DNA from: JBDTME01 sp964583795
Lineage (GTDB): Bacteria; Patescibacteriota; Microgenomatia; UBA1400; PJMF01
Direction of reading: 5' to 3'
NCBI GenBank assembly: GCA_964583795.1
Contig: CAZOWX010000002.1
Location: forward strand, 29,539-93,538
DNA: 64,000 bases
The notes beneath the pieces were generated by a model, which did no database searches, had not been told where the DNA came from, and was given only the letters and a program-made list of their open reading frames with translations. Both the position numbers and the translations under genes were made by a program. Positions 48,241-56,828 of this stretch are shown piece after piece. Each line of letters opens with the position of its first letter. Within the stretch, counting starts at the first letter, position 1.

Positions 48241-51200
48241 AATATTCATTACAGACTATACCAATATCTTTTGTGTTTTGGGAGTATTCTCCGTTGAGTG
48301 AACTATAAAGGGCATACTCATTGAGGCCTGTAACTTCATAGTGTAAATGAACAAACCAATCTTTTACGCCCCCAGAACCCCCAACTAGGCCAATTTCCTC
48401 ACCACCCTCTACTGTGTCCCCAACTTGTTTTGTACTGGCTGCGGCCATGTGTAGGTACATTGTTTGGTACGTTCCGTGATCTATTTTGACGTAATAACCG
48501 TACTTTTCCTCTTCATTTTGAGATGAATGCACGACTGTTCCGGGTGCGGCGGCATAGATGGGGACCTCACCACCCAATCCAGGAGGGTTTGTTCCAATAT
48601 CATACGCGTCGGGCTTATAGTTGGGGCCAAGTCCTCCACAGTGTGTCCCGATTATTGGCCTTCCGTTATCATCTGGAATGCATTTTAAGGGAGTAGGGTT
48701 ACTTTTCGGTCCAGTAAACGGTGGTAGTTGTGAAATATGTCCGTCAATTGGCCAGCAGTCTGCCACCTGAGTTTTTGGACAGTCTCCAAAACAGGTTTGA
48801 GCTCTGGCGTTAGCCTCTTCAGCCGAGTCGTTTGCCGTAAATGACACCTTTATATCATTTTTAACTAAGGAGTTATTAAAACGAGAGTCTGAGGCATCAA
48901 TGTCAAACTCCAGAGATATTGCAGCCTCTTTTTCTACTGTTTTCCCCTTCAAAGTTATTAGCTGATCGAGGACTGATTGTGGAATATCAGGCGGAACAAC
49001 GGTATTTAAGTCTTTATCAATGGTTGACATAGCTTCTGTAACATCTGTTATGATGATTGTCTCAGGAACATCTGGTTTTTTTGTAATCTCGATTCTGTAA
49101 TGAATTTTCTGAGGCTCTTGAGCATTGGTTGGGCTTGGTATTTTTTTAACAGTGATATATCGAGATTCTTCAATATCTGTTGAATAGTACGGCGCCACTT
49201 GCGTGGTGCTGGCGTCGGGGAGAAAGGCTGAGAAAATGGCTGTGGTGGTCAGTAAAGAAAGTGTGGTGACGGCGACGAGTGGAGTGGCGACGGCGACGGT
49301 GGTGGTGGTATTTACGGCGATCGGGACTCCAGAGGTGGTGATCGTACCAAGTGTCTTACTTAAGGCTGCTTTGGCTGGTGCAGCGGCTGATTGAGTTAAG
49401 CCGTCAAGAGCTCCTTTTGCGGCCTTGGAAGCAGCGCTGGCTACTTGGCTTGCGTTAGAAGCAACACTTGGCGCCGCTGCTCCTCCAGCAGACAAAGAGT
49501 CTCCGAACCCTTTTAAAAAGCCTAGAAACCCTCCAATAATTCCTCCTATAAGAGCTCCAAACCCAGTCCCAATAATAGGAACAACTGAACCAATAGCCCC
49601 CCCAAAAATAGCCCCTCCTGCTGCTCCTCCAACTGCCCCTCCAAGAGTAGTGCCTACGATGCCCTGGAGCATGTTTGAAATTATCCCGTATGCTGCCAAA
49701 CCAAGTCCTGCTCCAGCAACAGGAACGGCGGCTTTTTTAAGAATCTCTTTTAGGGTTTTCTTTCCTGTTTCGGTTACTGCATTGAGGGCTGTGTTTTGGA
49801 CACCGCTCACACCTGGTTTAGGATTCAACCAATCTTTCAAACGAGAAAGACCTCTTACTCTACCTTCACCTTGTGGTACCTGCGGCGCCATCCACGGCTG
49901 TTGTCCATTCATTGCCTGGGACACTTGAGCAAGAGTTTGATCACGTTCTTGATCAGGGGGGATGGATAGACCTAGGTCAGCAGCTTGTTCCCAAAGTGCC
50001 TCATTGTCCATAGCAGCGAGTTGTGCCTCTATTTGTTGGACGTACTGTTGGCGAATGAGCAGCGCTTGTTGGCGACGATACAATTCTCGCTCGTTCTCTA
50101 TCTCAAGTTCATTTTCGAGGTTTTGATTGTAGAGCGCTTGGGCCAAAATAGCCTCGGTGTCGTCTCCATATATTTGAACGTATGTGTCATAGAGGTTGTT
50201 GTACGTTGCGGTTGTTGCAGCGACAGTCTCGTTCCCCTCAGGGTTCACGCTGTATGTGAGCAATTGGTTATTGGTATAGTCTGCGAGTGCCTGTTTGTGG
50301 TCGTTAACGTAGGATCGCAGAATAGCCAGCACCTCTTTGTCATCTCTGAGATTAGGGTGAATTGCGGCTAAAAAATCACCCAAATCTCTCTCAAGCAAAT
50401 GAGGACTCCCGAGAGAAAGCGCGTACTTGCTCAGTAGGTGATTAAGATTTATTTCAGAAACGACATCAATGCCCTTTTGTTTTAGAATATTTGCCAGTGC
50501 TGCTCGAGGATTGCTTCTCTGATATTGAAGGGCACGAGCGATGTTTTGGGCGTTTTGTGCACTCAAACCAGCTTCTCTTAAAGCCATTTCCTCTAGTTGT
50601 AGACCGACTTTTTTAAACAACGCTTGTCGATCATCTTCGCCAACAGAAAAAGCTTTTTGGGGAAGTAGTTCATCAAAAATTTCACGAGTTAAAGCACCCG
50701 CGCCACCTTTTCTGATTTGTGGATAAAACTCCATGAGCTGCTCTGCAAATTGCTCAATAGAGTCTGGTGAGCTTGCTGCGGTTAAGATCGCGATTTGCTT
50801 GAGTTGCTGTTTAAATTGATCGGACTGTCCTTTCGCGTACACCTCTTGTGCCTTTTCAGGAGTATCGAGTGTTTTACCAACTGCTTGGGCAGTCTCGTCA
50901 GCAACTTGTTGCGGGCGTTTATAGCTTGAATCGGTGTATGCGTCCAAATCACAGACCACCTTGATTTGTTCAACGCTGATGGCGGCATAGGGATTGGAAA
51001 GTGTTTTGAAAACGACTTCTTGAATCTGCCCCTTAAACTCTTCGAGCTTGAGTGTTCTTTTTTCTACTGCAGCATGTCCAAGCTCCTGAAGAGATGTTAT
51101 AAAGCTGCTGGCTTTTTGGTTGTCGGCAAGCAGGTATTGACTGATCGTCCCAGCCAGTTTTTCTTGGAACGATTCCATTTGAAAATCAAATTCGCGTTGC

Positions 51201-52012
51201 TGGTCACTTGAAAGTTTGTCGTAGTAGGTGCGCCAGTTGGAAACACCCATGGCTGTGTTGAGAGCCTGGTCAAAAAGCAGTGGGTTGGATGCGATACGCC
51301 AAGACTCTTGTAGAATCGTTTTTTGCAGCTGAAAGGCAGATAATTGTTGTGACCCCTGTGGTGTTGGCGTGGTATCGGTTTGTATTTGCTCACGATCTTT
51401 GTCCACTCGAGCTTTAGCTTGTTTGACCCGACTGTTGGATCCGCCAAATCCACCAAACCCAGCGCTCGTAGCGACTGGAGTTGAAGGTTTTTCGGAAGGT
51501 TCTTCTTGTTGTTGTGTGTCTTTGCCTTCTTCGGGGCTCCCGTTGATTTTTGCTTGTTTATCAAAATCACTAATAATTTTGTTTTCCCAAGCATCAACCA
51601 CTTCTTTATCTTGATCTGAAACCACCGATTCTTGGTTTTGTTCAAGGTTTTCTCTAAAGCGAGGAAACTCTTGGTTTATATACTTGTATCGATCACCAAG
51701 CTTGTCACTAATGAATTTTTGAACCAGTTGGTTGAAGAATTGACGAAAAACCTTTTTTGAAACTTCTTCTTTGTCAATCCCTAGTGCATTAAGCTCGATG
51801 ACACAAAGCGCTGTTGTGGAAGGAGAGTACTTAAAGTCTTTAAACGATTCCCGTAGCTGGTCAACAATCTTCTCAAGCTGCTTTGAGTACAGCAATGAGT
51901 GTTCTTTGTCTTCAGGATCAAAGGAAAAATAGACTTGCTGATTATTAGCAATCAACTGTGCAAGCAGTTTTTCTGTTCTTGTTATGGTTTGAAATATAAC
52001 GCCATCTGCCAT
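48230..52012 (-). CDS. Giant multi-domain protein with C-terminal M23 (LytM-like) domain
   Basis: The 1260-residue protein has a ~650-residue helical, Gln/Glu-rich N-terminal part, a Gly/Ala-rich glycine-zipper region (GTTLGGAVGGAAGGAIFGGA near residue 780) and a hydrophobic helix (TTVAVATPLVAVTTLSLLTT near 905). The outer part is beta-rich, and an M23 domain occupies about residues 1140-1240. That domain keeps the metal Asp (AYDIG), the catalytic His (TMYLHM) and HLHYEV, but the first metal His of the family seems lost. M23 proteins cut peptidoglycan, so it may open the wall for the secretion machine. A CTGACA/TATAAT promoter ends eight bases before the ATG. Confidence 0.8.
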   Translation of the reverse strand: MADGVIFQTITRTEKLLAQLIANNQQVYFSFDPEDKEHSLLYSKQLEKIVDQLRESFKDFKYSPSTTALCVIELNALGIDKEEVSKKVFRQFFNQLVQKFISDKLGDRYKYINQEFPRFRENLEQNQESVVSDQDKEVVDAWENKIISDFDKQAKINGSPEEGKDTQQQEEPSEKPSTPVATSAGFGGFGGSNSRVKQAKARVDKDREQIQTDTTPTPQGSQQLSAFQLQKTILQESWRIASNPLLFDQALNTAMGVSNWRTYYDKLSSDQQREFDFQMESFQEKLAGTISQYLLADNQKASSFITSLQELGHAAVEKRTLKLEEFKGQIQEVVFKTLSNPYAAISVEQIKVVCDLDAYTDSSYKRPQQVADETAQAVGKTLDTPEKAQEVYAKGQSDQFKQQLKQIAILTAASSPDSIEQFAEQLMEFYPQIRKGGAGALTREIFDELLPQKAFSVGEDDRQALFKKVGLQLEEMALREAGLSAQNAQNIARALQYQRSNPRAALANILKQKGIDVVSEINLNHLLSKYALSLGSPHLLERDLGDFLAAIHPNLRDDKEVLAILRSYVNDHKQALADYTNNQLLTYSVNPEGNETVAATTATYNNLYDTYVQIYGDDTEAILAQALYNQNLENELEIENERELYRRQQALLIRQQYVQQIEAQLAAMDNEALWEQAADLGLSIPPDQERDQTLAQVSQAMNGQQPWMAPQVPQGEGRVRGLSRLKDWLNPKPGVSGVQNTALNAVTETGKKTLKEILKKAAVPVAGAGLGLAAYGIISNMLQGIVGTTLGGAVGGAAGGAIFGGAIGSVVPIIGTGFGALIGGIIGGFLGFLKGFGDSLSAGGAAAPSVASNASQVASAASKAAKGALDGLTQSAAAPAKAALSKTLGTITTSGVPIAVNTTTTVAVATPLVAVTTLSLLTTTAIFSAFLPDASTTQVAPYYSTDIEESRYITVKKIPSPTNAQEPQKIHYRIEITKKPDVPETIIITDVTEAMSTIDKDLNTVVPPDIPQSVLDQLITLKGKTVEKEAAISLEFDIDASDSRFNNSLVKNDIKVSFTANDSAEEANARAQTCFGDCPKTQVADCWPIDGHISQLPPFTGPKSNPTPLKCIPDDNGRPIIGTHCGGLGPNYKPDAYDIGTNPPGLGGEVPIYAAAPGTVVHSSQNEEEKYGYYVKIDHGTYQTMYLHMAAASTKQVGDTVEGGEEIGLVGGSGGVKDWFVHLHYEVTGLNEYALYSSLNGEYSQNTKDIGIVCNEYYGR

Positions 52013-52346
52013 GTGCCAAAATTATACCCTGTCGAGGGTAAGTTGTCAGGGGCTGGGAGAAGTGAGTTGGTTGATTAGTTGAATGGTTTGTACATCAGAA
52101 AACGCTCGTCATCCCGGCGACCGCGTGTCGCATAAAGCTTTACTGTGTCCCTCGTAGTCTTGACGGAGTGGGAGCGGTGAAACAAAGCCGGGATCCATCT
52201 TACAATCAATTCAAATATTGAATTGCACATAAATTATTGAAGAAATGGATCCCGTTTTTCAACGGGATGACGAATAGAGAAGACATGACAAACTAAGAAA
52301 AGAAGACAAGGAATTTCTGCTTTCTAATTACAGAGAGCACCAAAGA
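52013..52346. other. Repeat-bearing spacer
   Basis: The 334 bases hold a GTTGGTTGATTAGTTGAATG tract (52068-52088) and a long element bounded by CGTCATCCCGGCGACCGCG (52111 on) and AAAGCCGGGATCC (to 52197). A second hairpin, ATGGATCCCGTTTTTCAACG followed by GGATGACGAA, lies near 52242-52273. No gene is seen. Confidence 0.7.
52021..52049 (-). promoter_or_regulatory. Promoter of the M23 protein gene, leaderless type
   Basis: On the minus strand TATAAT (52021-52026) ends eight bases before the ATG at 52012, with CTGACA 17 bases upstream. No ribosome site is present. Confidence 0.6.
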
Positions 52347-53321
52347 CTACAACCCAAACACTTCCTTCATCACCTTCGGTATCTGGTTTGCCAAATCTGT
52401 GGAGTTAAAAAACGGACCGACCGTTTCGTACAGAGTGTCACCAGCTTTTTTATTGATAAAACTCGCCACAACAGAGACTGCTAACGGATCAGCACTAAAC
52501 GCATAGAGTCCAGCCACTAAACCAGCTAATACGTCACCAGTGCCGCCTTTAGTCATACCGACGTTGCCGCCAGACATCTCAATTGATTGTGATTCGCTCA
52601 TGACAGTATCGATTGAACCTTTGAGCAGTATGGTTGGCTGGTGGGGTAGTTGCTTTGTTGCTTTGTTGCTTGGTTGCTTGGTTTTTGCAAATGGATACTG
52701 AGGGGAGAAGAGTTGTTGAGTTGTTGAGTTATTGAGTAGTTGAGAGTCTTGATCTGAGAGTTTTTGGCAAAGTTGAGTGAATTCTTTCTGATGGGGGGTA
52801 AGAATTGTTTTATTTGTGTACAAAGCAGGATCTGCCATCTGCAGCGCTCCGGCATCAACCACCCATTTTTTGTGAGAGTACTTACTGAGTATGTAGTTTG
52901 TTACTTTTTGAGTATCGTTATTCCATTCGTTGGGTGTTGGTTCTTGGGTATTGGGTATTGGAAGAGTGGATTCATACTCTGATGACTGACTACTGACTAC
53001 TGAAGACTGTTTTCTCTCCATCCCTGGTCCGATCAACACCACATCCGCTTCATTGATGTACTCTTCAATCTGTTCTCGAGGAATCACAATACCGTTGTGA
53101 AACTGTTGTTTTGCTTCATGAATCAGTAGATTATTTGATGGCACTGATGAGTAAAATACCATGTCGACCATCCGAGAGACGACCAGTAAGCTCCATTGAC
53201 TAGCAGCATGAAATAGCTCGCTTCCGCCAATCACCATGACTTTCCCATTTTGCCCTTTGTGCGAACCAATTTGGGGGAGATGAATTTGAGCGAGATAAGG
53301 CTTGAGTTGATCGATGGTCAT
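52347..53321 (-). CDS. nnrD: NAD(P)H-hydrate dehydratase with in-frame inserts
   Basis: This repair enzyme dehydrates damaged NAD(P)H hydrate. Family motifs are GSHKGQNGKVMVIGGSELF near residue 18, EADVVLIGPGM near 93, VVDAGALQM, TILTPHQKEF, PTILLKGSIDTV and the catalytic NVGMTKGGTGDVLAGL near 275. The 324 residues are longer than the usual ~280. The excess is in two low-complexity segments: about residues 104-130 (SSVVSSQSSEYESTLPIPNT) and 193-227 (LLNNSTTQQLFSP onward to LPHQ). Both correspond to tract families found inside tsaD and valS. Confidence 0.92.
   Translation of the reverse strand: MTIDQLKPYLAQIHLPQIGSHKGQNGKVMVIGGSELFHAASQWSLLVVSRMVDMVFYSSVPSNNLLIHEAKQQFHNGIVIPREQIEEYINEADVVLIGPGMERKQSSVVSSQSSEYESTLPIPNTQEPTPNEWNNDTQKVTNYILSKYSHKKWVVDAGALQMADPALYTNKTILTPHQKEFTQLCQKLSDQDSQLLNNSTTQQLFSPQYPFAKTKQPSNKATKQLPHQPTILLKGSIDTVMSESQSIEMSGGNVGMTKGGTGDVLAGLVAGLYAFSADPLAVSVVASFINKKAGDTLYETVGPFFNSTDLANQIPKVMKEVFGL
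52633..52746 (-). repeat. CAAC and AAGCAAC tracts inside nnrD, insert 2
   Basis: On the coding strand CTCAACAACTCAACAACTC (near 52711-52744) is followed, after a short unique piece, by an AAGCAACCAAGCAACAAAGC run (52633-52681). Both are translated in frame between the TPHQKEF and LLKGS blocks. Confidence 0.85.
52934..53012 (-). repeat. Simple tracts inside nnrD, insert 1
   Basis: The coding strand has GTCTTCAGTAGTCAGTAGTC (52979-53012) and CCAATACCCAATACCCAAG (52934-52960), read as Ser/Gln and Pro/Asn-rich segments. The CCAATACCCAA type also occurs in tsaD insert 1. Confidence 0.8.
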
Positions 53322-53332
53322 AACAACTAATG

Positions 53333-54277
53333 TTAAGCAGTTTGAGCGTGATCTGACTGATCAACACTACTGTTTTCTGGGAGAGAAGCGGCAGCAGCTT
53401 GGGCGTTTTCGGCTAATTCGTCCCGAATCTCTTCAGCCTCTTCGTTCTGAGCTACTTGTTCTGATGTCTGCTTGCGTGATTGTGCGACCTCTTTTTGCCG
53501 ATACAGTTGGATTAATCGCTGTAGTTTTTCTTCTATTTCTTCTAATGTTAGGCTCCCTTCATGGCCGAACGCACCTGTGGTAATAGCCTCAATATCTGTA
53601 ACCAATATGTCCGCAAAGCTATTTACAGAAGGGACATGCTGAGTGTTATGTCCGAAGCGTAAGTAATACTCTTCAATTCGTGGTTTCATCGTTTCTGAAA
53701 ACCCTTCCTTGTAAGCCAAAGCATACTCCCTCAACATCCGCACTCCTTTAGAAAAATAAACCTGGGCAATTCCCCTTACGTTTTGTTTTAGCTCCTGAAC
53801 TTGTTCTAGCGCTGTTTGGAGCGCCTCAATCTGTTCTCGTAATTGTTCTTCATGTTGTAAAGAGTGGCTTAATTTTGTTAAGAGTTCCGGAAATTTCTCC
53901 CTGGCACTAATCATGTTGCGCATTAAATTGTCAAAGACAACCAGAAACTTCTTTTCAATTCGGGCTGCAGCGTCACTTCCACTTTCTCCCAGTGGTGGAG
54001 GAGACTGAACATGTTTTAATTTTTCTGTTGTGTGGCGTGTTTTCTCATCAAGAAAGACTTGCTCCTGATTTCCAAGTCCAGTGGTGTCAAAGTCTTTCCC
54101 TCTTTCGGAAACGTCGTCCACTGTAGGTTCAAATGCCTGAGGAGTAATTTCTCTGCCTTCTCTCTTGTTGTCGTTATCTGTAGTCGCTTCTCCGCGATCA
54201 AGTGGAAAGCCTTCCTTTGGAGAATCATCGGTTGAAACCGTTCGCGTGACAGCTGATGTATCTGAGAAAGTGTTCAT
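53333..54277 (-). CDS. Coiled-coil protein, uncharacterised
   Basis: The 314-residue protein starts with ~70 residues of polar, probably disordered sequence (TVSTDDSPKEGFPLDRGEAT). It then forms a long coiled coil with heptad-like EEQLREQIEALQTALEQVQE and KLQRLIQLYRQKEVAQSRK. No membrane helix or signal peptide is seen. The acidic C-terminal end is EEAEEIRDELAENAQ. It lies 11 bases upstream of nnrD on the same strand. I recognise no family. Confidence 0.65.
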   Translation of the reverse strand: MNTFSDTSAVTRTVSTDDSPKEGFPLDRGEATTDNDNKREGREITPQAFEPTVDDVSERGKDFDTTGLGNQEQVFLDEKTRHTTEKLKHVQSPPPLGESGSDAAARIEKKFLVVFDNLMRNMISAREKFPELLTKLSHSLQHEEQLREQIEALQTALEQVQELKQNVRGIAQVYFSKGVRMLREYALAYKEGFSETMKPRIEEYYLRFGHNTQHVPSVNSFADILVTDIEAITTGAFGHEGSLTLEEIEEKLQRLIQLYRQKEVAQSRKQTSEQVAQNEEAEEIRDELAENAQAAAASLPENSSVDQSDHAQTA

Positions 54278-54440
54278 AGTCTTTGTTTTTATTTTAACTT
54301 AAACAAGAATTATACCAGAGACTTGATTTGGTGCGGTACGGTTTGTATTTTGTAAAAAAATTCTTGTAAGAAAACGTAAAACGAAGATTTTGTAAAAAGT
54401 CATCGTTTGAAGAAGCTTCTGCGTGTAATCCAACTATAAA

Positions 54441-54620
54441 CTAGTCGTGTTCATCACGAACTTTTTGCTTTGGTTCTGAGTTACCAACTGGTTCAGAATC
54501 GGGGTGGGTGTCCGGTGTTGTCTCTGGTTGTTGACTTGCCACGGGATCCTTTCGAGGGACGTAGGGCGGATTTCCTGTATCTGAATTTATATTAAAAAGT
54601 CTTCTTGAATAAATGCTCAT
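54441..54620 (-). CDS. Possible 59-residue hydrophilic protein
   Basis: A frame of 59 codons starts at ATG 54620, 17 bases after the recF stop, and ends at TAG 54441-54443. The product MSIYSRRLFNINSDTGNPPY continues Pro/Asp/Glu-rich to a KQKVRDEHD end. There is no clear ribosome site. It could be a small real gene downstream of recF or chance. Confidence 0.35.
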   Translation of the reverse strand: MSIYSRRLFNINSDTGNPPYVPRKDPVASQQPETTPDTHPDSEPVGNSEPKQKVRDEHD

Positions 54621-54637
54621 ATCTTGAGTAATGGAAT

Positions 54638-55831
54638 CTACAGCCGAATAATTTCAGCCTCTTTTAGTTCAGGCATGTTTACCACCTCATCCTCTGCACT
54701 GGTCATGATGGTTTGGGTTGTTTTTGCTAGATCAAGCACGCGTTGACGATTCTGTGCATCAAGCTCTGAAAAAATATCGTCTAGCAGTAGCAGTGGTGTT
54801 TTGCCTAGTTTTTGACGCATGATTTCAAATGCCCCGAGTTTAAGCCAGAGCACTCCCATGCGTTGTTGGCCGCGGGAGCCGTGAGTAAAGAGTGGAAAGG
54901 TTGTTGAGTGGTTATGTTGTTGGGTTGTTGGGCTTGAAAATTGAGATTTGGAAATTGAAAATTTGACCACAATATCATCTTTATGTGGGCCAACCAATGT
55001 ATGTCCGGCGGCAATCTCTTGATTGGAGTATTGAGATAGGCGAGCTTCATTGAGTAGCGATAAGTCATACTCGACTTGAAACTGAAGTGGAAAATCAATC
55101 TGGTTTATGTGAGCAACGAGATCAGAGCGTTTTTGTTGCAGGTACATGCCGTGCTTGAGCAGCGACAAATTCCAAAAACTCAGCGTTGTACGTGGTGTTT
55201 CTCCCTCACGAATTTGCTGTAGTAATTTGTTGCGACGTCGTAGAGTTTGATCATACGTAGTCAGTGAAACCAAGTATTGTTGGTCAATCTGAGTAAGTAT
55301 TGTATCTAAAAACTCCCGCCGCCGAGAAGGACTGCCGGTAATAAGCCGAAGATCCTCAGGAATAAATGCGATGGTAGGGAGTGTCCCGACAACCGAGCGT
55401 TTTTGTTTGCGAACACCATTGAGCGAAAAGATTTTTTTAGAGACCCGTTTACCTGAAACAACGCCATGATTGAGCAACAACTCGATTTCAGCTGATTCGG
55501 TTGTAGTGGGTGTTGACAAAGACGATAGACTCTTTAAAGTGTCTTTGTCATCCCGTACTGCAGAGCGACCGTCAGGAGCTCGGTGATTCGGGATCTCTTC
55601 CTTTTCCATCACTTTCCCTTTCACTCTCGACAATTCTTGATTCACCTGAATAAAGTCATCCACTTTCCCAGCGCGAAAACTTTCTCCTGTGGAAATCAAG
55701 TGAATGGCTTCGAGCAAGTTTGTTTTCCCCGTAGCATTGGGGGCAATGATGATGGTTAGTGGTTTTGAGAAAAGAAAAGTTTTATTGGTATAGTTGCGAA
55801 AATGCTGGAGTGAAATGCCAGAGAGGAACAT
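54638..55831 (-). CDS. recF: RecF recombination protein with in-frame inserts
   Basis: RecF is an ABC-type ATPase that loads recombination factors at DNA gaps. The 397 residues show LQHFRNYTNKTF and Walker A IIIAPNATGKTNLLEAIHLI near residue 28, FIPEDLRLITGSPSRRREFLD, SRGQQRMGVLWLKL (signature-like) and Walker B LLLLDDIFSELDAQNR. The excess over about 360 residues sits in two inserts: residues about 79-112, an 87-base double-hairpin element shared with valS, and about 290-311 (SKSQFSSPTTQQHNHSTTFP), a CAAC tract. A TATTAT box ends six bases before the ATG. It is about 14 kb from dnaA rather than next to dnaN. Confidence 0.94.
   Translation of the reverse strand: MFLSGISLQHFRNYTNKTFLFSKPLTIIIAPNATGKTNLLEAIHLISTGESFRAGKVDDFIQVNQELSRVKGKVMEKEEIPNHRAPDGRSAVRDDKDTLKSLSSLSTPTTTESAEIELLLNHGVVSGKRVSKKIFSLNGVRKQKRSVVGTLPTIAFIPEDLRLITGSPSRRREFLDTILTQIDQQYLVSLTTYDQTLRRRNKLLQQIREGETPRTTLSFWNLSLLKHGMYLQQKRSDLVAHINQIDFPLQFQVEYDLSLLNEARLSQYSNQEIAAGHTLVGPHKDDIVVKFSISKSQFSSPTTQQHNHSTTFPLFTHGSRGQQRMGVLWLKLGAFEIMRQKLGKTPLLLLDDIFSELDAQNRQRVLDLAKTTQTIMTSAEDEVVNMPELKEAEIIRL
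54901..54962 (-). repeat. CAAC-rich and AATTTC tracts inside recF
   Basis: The coding strand has CCCAACAACCCAACAACATA with CCACTCAACAA, preceded by an ATTTTCAATTTCCAAATCTC tract. Both lie just before the GSRGQQR signature and stay in frame. Confidence 0.85.
55509..55595 (-). repeat. Double-hairpin element in recF (RPE-like), copy B
   Basis: This is the second copy of the 87-base element of valS 25456-25542. It is read as HRAPDGRSAVRDDKDTLKSL, then SSLSTP. It keeps the ATCCCG/CGGGAT and TGACAAAGAC/GTCTTTGTCA arm pairs. It lies in the same orientation and frame relative to the gene as in valS. Confidence 0.9.
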
Positions 55832-55837
55832 AGGTGA

Positions 55838-55843
55838 ATAATA
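55838..55843 (-). promoter_or_regulatory. -10 box of a probable leaderless recF message
   Basis: On the minus strand TATTAT ends six bases before the recF ATG; there is no ribosome site and only a weak upstream TTAACC. Confidence 0.4.
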
Positions 55844-55936
55844 GCATTGGAATTTTTTTTAGGTTAACAACTACTAAAAACACTTCCAATTTTTAAAGGT
55901 GGAGTTTTTGTAAAAAAGTTGTTTGTCATCTCTTCT

Positions 55937-56353
55937 TCACCTACTTCTCAAATACTGTAAGAACAAAGCGGGTGTAAAAAGAAGGATGTCCAGATCGTTT
56001 TTGATAAGTTCTTTTTTGTAATGTTTTTGATTAAACGAAATTAGGTATTTTACTTGAGCTGATTTTGCTCCAGCTACAATATGAGCATCATTTAAATCTA
56101 GAACGTAATTTTTATATATTTGTTGAACTTCTTTGGAATGAAGAGTAAGCTGGACAGTCATAAAACGAGTTTGTATGAGTTGGTCAAATTTCTTTTTTTC
56201 GATTGGGTGTCGCTCAATTACGATTAACAACTCCTTGTAAGAGACGGACGAAATAATGGGTTGAATAGGAGCTGTGTGAAGTAAGAAAAATGCAGCTCCT
56301 GTTGATGAGAGTAATGAAGAGATGACGACGTCAGAGTCGATAAATACTTTCAT
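55937..56353 (-). CDS. PIN-domain toxin-like protein
   Basis: The 138-residue protein begins MKVFIDSDVVISSLLSSTG with the first PIN Asp, has SSVSYKELLIVIERH with the acidic helix position, and LDLNDAHIVAGA with the third Asp. The last acidic site, usually in a TxDxxH motif, reads ISFNQKHY here with Asn, so activity may be altered. It lies one base after a helix-turn-helix gene, which is probably its antitoxin. A second PIN pair lies 2.3 kb away. Confidence 0.82.
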   Translation of the reverse strand: MKVFIDSDVVISSLLSSTGAAFFLLHTAPIQPIISSVSYKELLIVIERHPIEKKKFDQLIQTRFMTVQLTLHSKEVQQIYKNYVLDLNDAHIVAGAKSAQVKYLISFNQKHYKKELIKNDLDILLFTPALFLQYLRSR

Positions 56354-56354
56354 G

Positions 56355-56627
56355 TCAGTATTTCAATTCAGATCTAACTTTGGAAAGTTCGGATTCAATT
56401 ATTGGTAGGTTCTGACGATCTTCCTGCTCCATTTTGTATAAATCTTGATCTAGTCCAGTGAAGAAAAAAGACAAAGAGTTAGCTGAAATGCGATAGAGCT
56501 TGCCTATCTTTTTAGCAACAATTTCACCCCTGTCAATCAAATCATAGACAGTGTTTTTCGATAGTTGCAGCATTTCTGCAACTTGTTCTGGCGTGTAGGC
56601 TACTCGTGGCGTGGTGGTGCTAGGCAT
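56355..56627 (-). CDS. Excisionase/MerR-type helix-turn-helix antitoxin
   Basis: The 90-residue protein has YTPEQVAEMLQLSKNTVYDL, then IDRGEIVAKKIGKLYRIS, the winged helix typical of excisionase-family and MerR-like DNA-binding domains. The C-terminal half is acidic and helical (FTGLDQDLYKMEQEDRQNLP) and may bind the toxin. The gene order, antitoxin then PIN toxin with a one-base gap, supports a toxin-antitoxin pair. Confidence 0.85.
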   Translation of the reverse strand: MPSTTTPRVAYTPEQVAEMLQLSKNTVYDLIDRGEIVAKKIGKLYRISANSLSFFFTGLDQDLYKMEQEDRQNLPIIESELSKVRSELKY

Positions 56628-56828
56628 GTCTAAATTGTACTAAAAACAACTAAACATGTCAACTCCACGGGGGGTTGCTTGGTTGGCTGGTTGCTTTATT
56701 GCTTAGTTAAGACAGAGAAATTTTGAGTTAGGAGTTTTTTTCTAAAGAAAAGTTCATGAAGTTAACGATTTTTCTGAAAAAATACGAACCAATAAACCAA
56801 GCAACAAAGCAACTAATCAACTAACATA

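Noticed and set aside
49203..49928. Plus-strand frames rich in Ala, Pro and Val
   Set aside because: They are antisense to the Gly/Ala-rich region of the giant M23 protein, where codon bias opens the opposite strand.
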